From: CAMLLJ01 sp035759585
Lineage (GTDB): Bacteria; Gemmatimonadota; Gemmatimonadetes; Gemmatimonadales; GWC2-71-9
Assembly: GCA_035759585.1 (NCBI GenBank)
Contig: DASTUP010000190.1
Span: forward strand, 1-17,967
DNA: 17,967 bases
Direction of reading: 5' to 3'
Below the pieces are notes generated by a model. The model searched no databases, was not told where the DNA came from, and saw only the letters and a program-made list of their open reading frames with translations. Shown in pieces: positions 13,616 to 17,967 of the stretch (the first letter of the stretch is position 1; every line of letters starts with the position of its first letter). The translations under genes were made by a program, and so were the position numbers.

Positions 13616-15616
13616 TCAAAGGCGTTCCGCCAGGACAGCCACTTCGTGCGCGCCAAGCTCGAGCTCGTTCTCGTGCATGGCATCCGCGCCGGGCAGGAGC
13701 CCCTCCCAGTGCCCCGGGTCCGGCAGCACGAACCGGCGGCCCTCCTCTTCCCCGTTCATGAGTACGAGCAGCCGCGTGGGACCGTCGAGGAGAAAGCCGA
13801 ACGCGCGCGGCAGCGCCGGATCATCGAGAAGCGGCACGCCACTCGTATCGATCCAGGTGAGCTGCGATGCGATCGCATCGAATCGCCGGAGCCGAAGGGC
13901 CGGATGACCCGCGCGAATACGGAAGAGCGCGCGAACGAACTCGAGCAGGTCGCGCTCGCCCTCCGCGGCGTTCCAATCGATCCACGTGAGCTCGCTGTCG
14001 TGGCAGTAGGCGTTGTTGTTGCCGCGCTGGGTGCGCCCGATCTCGTCGCCATGCGAGATCATCGGCACCCCGTGCGCGAGCGCGAGCGTCGCAAAGAGCG
14101 CCTTCGAGGCGCGCGCGCGAGCCGCATCGATCTCCGGATCGGGCGTCGGCCCTTCCGCGCCCCAGTTCCGGCTCAGGTTGTCGTGATGCCCGTCCCGGTT
14201 TTCCTCCCCGTTGAGCTCGTTGTGCTTCCGCTCGTAGCTCACGAGGTCGCGCAGCGTGAAGCCGTCGTGGCAGGTGATGAAGTTCACCGAGGCCTGGGGC
14301 GTCCGGCTGCCGAAGATGTCGCGGCTGCCCGTGAGCCGATCGGCGAACTCGCCGGGCCGGCCGGGAAGGCCCGCCCAGTATCGGCGTGCCGCGTCGCGGA
14401 ACCGGTCGTTCCATTCTGACCAGCCCGCCGGAAACTGTCCTAGCCGGTAGCCTTCCGGTCCGAGATCCCATGGCTCCGCAATCAGCTTGACCTGCGAAAG
14501 GACCGGATCGCTTCGCACCGCCTCGAAGAACCCCGCTGACGGATCGAATTCCCGGTCGCCGCGGCCGAGCGACGTCGCGAGGTCGAAGCGAAACCCGTCC
14601 ACGTGCATGTCGCGCACCCAGTAGCGCAGGCTCTCGAGCACGAGCGAGAGCGAGGCGGGCTTCCCGGCATGCAGCGTATTCCCGACGCCCGTATAGTCGA
14701 CGTACCTCTGCGGATCGGCCTCGTCCAGCCGGTAATACCCGCGATTGTCGATCCCGCGGAACGCGAGCGTCGGCCCCGCGGCGTCTCCCTCCCCCGTGTG
14801 ATTGTAGACGACGTCGAGCAGCACCTCGATGCCGGCCGCATGCAGCGCGCGCACCATTGCGCGAAATTCGCCGACCTGCTCGCCACGCGAGCCGGTTGCA
14901 AAGCGGGAATCAGGGGCGAAATATCCGATCGTGTTGTAGCCCCAGTAATTCGTGAGGCCGAGCTGCGCGAGGCGGCGATCGATCACGTGATGCTGAATGG
15001 GAAGGAGCTGGACCGCCGTGACGCCGAGCGACAGGAGATGCGCCACGACCGGCGCGGCGGCGAGTCCGAGATAGGTTCCTCGAAGCCGTTCCGGAACACC
15101 GGGATGCCGCCGCGTCATTCCCCGGACGTGGCATTCGTAGATCACCGTGCGCTCCCATGGCGTTTCGGGGCGCCGGTCGCCCTGCCAGTCGAATGGGTCG
15201 GCGATGACGACGGACTTCGGGACGGCGGGCGCGCTGTCCCGCGGATCGGGATGCGCCGGCGAATCCTCCGAGAACCCCCGAAGGACGTCGCTCCACTCGA
15301 GCGAGCCGGCAATGGCGCGCGCGCGTGGATCGATCAGGAGCTTGGCCGGATTGAAGCGAAGACCCCTCGATGGATCATGAGGGCCGTGCACCCGGAACCC
15401 GTACAGCTGACCATGCTCGATACCCGGAACTCCCGCCGACCATGTTCCGGTGGCATTCCTGCCGAGCGCGATGCGGGCTTCTTCCCGCCCCGCACGGTCG
15501 AAGAGACAGAGCTCGACGCCCGTCGCTTCAGGGGCGGCGAGCGCAAAAGTGGTTCCGTCCGTGTCCGATGTGGCGCCGGGCACCGCGCGTGCCGGCAGCT
15601 GGTCGGTAGGATCCAT
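13616..15616 (-). CDS. glgX: glycogen debranching enzyme (GH13, GlgX/TreX type)
   Basis: This 666-residue enzyme hydrolyses alpha-1,6 branch links of glycogen or limit dextrin in the cytoplasm. An N-terminal CBM48-like domain covers about 10-100 (LYGFRVHGPHDPSRGLRFNP is typical). The GH13 barrel shows region I DVVYNH (268-273), the nucleophile Asp345 in GFRFDLATS, the acid Glu381 in AEPWDLG, and His450/Asp451 in FITCHDGFTLRDL. NWGAEGPTPDP and GDEIGRTQRGNNNAYCHD are GlgX hallmarks. The C-terminal domain is short. The ATG at 15616 has only a weak GGA upstream. The gene is divergent from the GH15 gene across 97 bp and convergent with the prepilin cassette. It could supply linear maltodextrin to glycogen or trehalose pathways. 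Confidence 0.96.
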   Translation of the reverse strand: MDPTDQLPARAVPGATSDTDGTTFALAAPEATGVELCLFDRAGREEARIALGRNATGTWSAGVPGIEHGQLYGFRVHGPHDPSRGLRFNPAKLLIDPRARAIAGSLEWSDVLRGFSEDSPAHPDPRDSAPAVPKSVVIADPFDWQGDRRPETPWERTVIYECHVRGMTRRHPGVPERLRGTYLGLAAAPVVAHLLSLGVTAVQLLPIQHHVIDRRLAQLGLTNYWGYNTIGYFAPDSRFATGSRGEQVGEFRAMVRALHAAGIEVLLDVVYNHTGEGDAAGPTLAFRGIDNRGYYRLDEADPQRYVDYTGVGNTLHAGKPASLSLVLESLRYWVRDMHVDGFRFDLATSLGRGDREFDPSAGFFEAVRSDPVLSQVKLIAEPWDLGPEGYRLGQFPAGWSEWNDRFRDAARRYWAGLPGRPGEFADRLTGSRDIFGSRTPQASVNFITCHDGFTLRDLVSYERKHNELNGEENRDGHHDNLSRNWGAEGPTPDPEIDAARARASKALFATLALAHGVPMISHGDEIGRTQRGNNNAYCHDSELTWIDWNAAEGERDLLEFVRALFRIRAGHPALRLRRFDAIASQLTWIDTSGVPLLDDPALPRAFGFLLDGPTRLLVLMNGEEEGRRFVLPDPGHWEGLLPGADAMHENELELGAHEVAVLAERL

Positions 15617-15713
15617 TCGTCCGAAGGCGAGAGTCGGCTGGAAAGGTAACGGAGAAGCTTCTTCGGGGGCCGTGCGGTTGCACGAGCCGCCGGGACCCGA
15701 TTAGGACTTCCTG

Positions 15714-17522
15714 ATGCACGATCCCAGCCTGCGCGCGCCGCCGCTGAACCACGCGGTATTTGGAAATGGAAGAGTTCTCGGCCTGGTCTCGCCGACGAGC
15801 GCGATCGAGTGGCTCTGCCTGCCGCGCTTCGATTCGCCCTCGGTCTTCGGCCGGCTGCTGGACCATGAGAAAGGCGGATCCTTCCGCGTTCTCCACACCT
15901 CCGGCGAGGTCGAGGGCACGCTCGCCTACCTTCCGAACACCAACGTCGTGCGCAGCGTCTTTTCTGCGCTGGACGGAAGCTGGGAGGTCATCGACTTCGC
16001 GCCACGCATTCCGGCCGGCCTCGGCGTCGTGGTCCCGATCGAGATCATGCGGATCGTGCGGCCGCTCGAGGGGCAGCCGCAGATCGTCGTGGACTTCGAT
16101 CCGCAGCCCGATTATGCCCGCGGCACGCCGCGCCTGCGAGAGCTGACCCTCGGCCTCGAGGTGGACGGCGGCGCGGTTCCGCTGCACCTGATGACGAATC
16201 TCCCGATCCCGTACGTCCTGGCCAGGCGTCCTTTCGCGCTCGCGCACCCGCTGTATTTCGTGCTGTCCTATGGCGCGCGGGAAGCTCCACCGACGTATGC
16301 GAGCGTGATGCACGACCTCGAGCGCACCGTCGCCGGCTGGCGCGCCTGGGCCCGCTCCTGTGCGCTGCCCGCCTTTGCCGCGGAGACCGTGCTCCGCTCG
16401 GCGCTCTGTCTCAAGCTGCATGCGTATCACGACACGGGCGCCATCATCGCCGCCACGACCACGAGCATCCCGGAGGCAATGGGCACGCCGCGAACCTGGG
16501 ATTACCGCTTCTGCTGGCTCCGCGACTCCGCCTTCACGGTCGAAGCGCTCCGGCGCCTCAGCCAGGTGGCGGAGGGCGAGCACCTGATCCGCTTCCTGCG
16601 CGACGTCGCGGAAGCGGGGCCGCTGCAGCCCGTCTACAGCGTGGACGGCGGCCGCGAGCTGCACGAAGAGTTCCTGCCGCACCTGGCGGGCTTCGGCGGC
16701 AACGGCCATGTGCGCGTCGGGAACGCCGCGTACCATCAGACGCAGCACGACCTGATGGGCGAGATCATTCTCTGCCTCGAGACCCAGCTTTCGGACCCGC
16801 GCATCGTGCACGACGAGCCCAGCGCCTACTTCCCGCTCATCCGCCGCCTGGTCGAGGAGGCCATCGTCGCTGCAGACCGGCCGGACACGAGCATCTGGGA
16901 GTTCCGCAGCATGTTCCGGAACTACACATTCTCACGGGCGATGTGCTGGGTGGCCGTGCGGCGCGGCGCCAATCTCGCGCGGCGGTTCGGGCAGGTGGCG
17001 CTCTCGGAGGAGTGGTCCGGGATCGCGGACCGCGAGCAGGCCCTGATTCTCGAGCGCGGCTTTTCCACGAAGCAGGGGTTCTTCACCCAGGCGCTCGACG
17101 GCGACTTCCCGGACGCGTCCAATCTCCTGCTGCCCACGCTCGGCCTCGTCGATGGCCGCGATCCCCGATTCGTCGCGACCGTCGAGGCGTACCAGAAGAA
17201 CCTGGTCGAGCATGGCCTCATGCTCCGCTATCGGAACCGCGATGACTTCGGCGAGACGACGAGCGCCTTCACGATCTGCTCCTTCTGGTGGGCTGAAGCG
17301 CTGGCGCTCATGGGGCGCCTGGAGGATGCGGTGAAGGTCTTCGACCGTGTCGCCGCGTACGCGAATCCGGTCGGCCTCTTCTCGGAGGATATCGACCCGG
17401 ACACCGGTGCCTTGCTCGGCAACTTCCCGCAGGCCTATACGCACGTCGGGCTCATCCATGCGGCAATGACCATCGGTGAGCTGCTGGAGGCGCGCGATGG
17501 GCACGTGAGGGCGTGGGCGTGA
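15714..17522 (+). CDS. GH15-family hydrolase (glucoamylase- or trehalase-type)
   Basis: This 602-residue protein has no signal peptide and is probably cytoplasmic. An N-terminal beta-sandwich covers about 10-210 and starts with the family segment GNGRVLGLVSPTSAIEWLCLPRFDSPSVFGRLLD. The (alpha/alpha)6 barrel follows, with TWDYRFCWLRDS (261-272), the probable general acid Glu396 in SIWEFR, and the probable base Glu558 in GLFSEDIDPDTGALLGNFPQAYTH. GH15 contains glucoamylases, glucodextranases and bacterial trehalases; the direct 4-nt overlap (GTGA) with otsA makes a trehalose-related role attractive, but the sequence alone does not decide it. AGGA lies 8 nt before the ATG at 15714. Catalytic residue assignment is by family pattern. 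Confidence 0.94.
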   Translation: MHDPSLRAPPLNHAVFGNGRVLGLVSPTSAIEWLCLPRFDSPSVFGRLLDHEKGGSFRVLHTSGEVEGTLAYLPNTNVVRSVFSALDGSWEVIDFAPRIPAGLGVVVPIEIMRIVRPLEGQPQIVVDFDPQPDYARGTPRLRELTLGLEVDGGAVPLHLMTNLPIPYVLARRPFALAHPLYFVLSYGAREAPPTYASVMHDLERTVAGWRAWARSCALPAFAAETVLRSALCLKLHAYHDTGAIIAATTTSIPEAMGTPRTWDYRFCWLRDSAFTVEALRRLSQVAEGEHLIRFLRDVAEAGPLQPVYSVDGGRELHEEFLPHLAGFGGNGHVRVGNAAYHQTQHDLMGEIILCLETQLSDPRIVHDEPSAYFPLIRRLVEEAIVAADRPDTSIWEFRSMFRNYTFSRAMCWVAVRRGANLARRFGQVALSEEWSGIADREQALILERGFSTKQGFFTQALDGDFPDASNLLLPTLGLVDGRDPRFVATVEAYQKNLVEHGLMLRYRNRDDFGETTSAFTICSFWWAEALALMGRLEDAVKVFDRVAAYANPVGLFSEDIDPDTGALLGNFPQAYTHVGLIHAAMTIGELLEARDGHVRAWA

Positions 17523-17967
17523 CCCGGCGGACGATCCTCGTCTCGAACCGGCTGCCGGTCACCGCATCGGTCGAAAATGGTGTGCTCCAGGTGGAGCGCA
17601 GCGTCGGCGGACTCGCCACCGGCCTGTCGGGAGCCACCCGCAATTCCCACACGATATGGATCGGCTGGGCCGGGCCGCTGAGCGGGATCAGCCGGCGGCA
17701 GATCGCCGAGCTCAATGCGCGCCTCACCGCCCTCGACTGCGTGCCGGTGCCCCTCAGCTCGCGCGAGATTCGCGAATACTACGAGGAGGTCTCGAACGGG
17801 ATTCTCTGGCCGGTCTTTCACTACCAGGCCGAGCGCATACCACCCGACCCGCGGCACTGGAGCACCTACGCGGCCGTCAACGCCCGATTTGCCCAGGCCG
17901 TCGCCGATGTCTGGAAACCCGGGGATGAAATCTGGGTCCACGATTATCAGCTCCTGCTGCTTCCCGC
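17519..17967 (+). CDS. otsA: alpha,alpha-trehalose-6-phosphate synthase (partial, C-terminus off window)
   Basis: The first 149 codons of a GT20 enzyme, which makes trehalose-6-phosphate from UDP-glucose and glucose-6-phosphate. It begins TRRTILVSNRLPVTA. The loop SVGGLATGL, WIGWAG, YYEEVSNGILWPVFHY and WVHDYQLLLLP are standard OtsA blocks and include the residues equivalent to Tyr76, Trp85 and Asp130 of the E. coli enzyme. The GTG at 17519 overlaps the GH15 stop as GTGA, and GAGG lies 8 nt upstream. An in-frame GTG at 17513 is possible but too close to that GAGG. The frame is open to the window end. Whether an otsB phosphatase follows cannot be seen. Confidence 0.95.
   Translation, partial: MTRRTILVSNRLPVTASVENGVLQVERSVGGLATGLSGATRNSHTIWIGWAGPLSGISRRQIAELNARLTALDCVPVPLSSREIREYYEEVSNGILWPVFHYQAERIPPDPRHWSTYAAVNARFAQAVADVWKPGDEIWVHDYQLLLLP

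Noticed and set aside
15653..15662. AGAAGCTTCT perfect palindrome between glgX and the GH15 gene
   Set aside because: Only 10 bp, a single copy and no longer flanking symmetry; too little to call an operator.
15528..16811. 427-codon minus frame opposite the GH15 gene
   Set aside because: Antisense to conserved GH15 motifs and without domain evidence.
1..17967. CRISPR arrays, tRNA/rRNA genes, insertion sequences or long repeats
   Set aside because: No regularly spaced repeats, cloverleaf sequence, transposase or terminal inverted repeats were seen on reading both strands.

Overview
The window is about 18 kb of GC-rich (roughly two thirds G+C), densely packed Gram-negative bacterial chromosome. 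It holds 14 protein-coding genes, of which 12 are complete and 2 run off the window edges. I see no tRNA, rRNA, CRISPR array or insertion sequence. A TonB-dependent receptor with an N-terminal carboxypeptidase-regulatory-like domain, lipoprotein signals, mostly 4-nt gene overlaps and the overall gene style suggest a Gemmatimonadota-like (less likely Acidobacteriota-like) soil or sediment bacterium. That placement is inference; no marker gene here settles it.

Region 1 (1-10062) is a carbohydrate-uptake locus built around one divergent control point. On the minus strand, starting near 5.83 kb, lie a GH144/glycoamylase-type secreted lipoprotein, a sugar-binding lipoprotein, two ABC permeases and a secreted F5/8-discoidin-like protein that leaves the window. 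These five genes are joined by ATGA overlaps or a 1-nt gap. On the plus strand, starting near 6.0 kb, lie a LacI-family repressor and a 983-residue TonB-dependent receptor. Between the two arms sits an 18-bp near-perfect palindrome (5925-5942) with the expected form of a LacI operator. The simplest model is that the receptor imports an oligosaccharide (a beta-1,2-glucan fragment is one candidate), the surface or periplasmic GH144 enzyme trims it, the ABC system carries it inward, and the LacI protein controls both arms. The ABC ATPase is not in the operon.

Region 2 (10063-12186) is housekeeping. aroA and cmk overlap by 4 nt, are driven from a good sigma70-like promoter, and end at a strong bidirectional terminator shared with the receptor gene.

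Region 3 (12187-13615) is a three-gene overlapping cassette: a stand-alone response-regulator receiver, a single-pass membrane protein whose outer domain looks pilin-like, and a type IV prepilin-like protein. I do not recognise it as a described system. It ends at a long hairpin facing glgX.

Region 4 (13616-17967) is alpha-glucan/trehalose metabolism. glgX (glycogen debranching) is on the minus strand; a GH15 hydrolase and otsA (trehalose-6-phosphate synthase, cut by the window end) are divergent and overlap by 4 nt.
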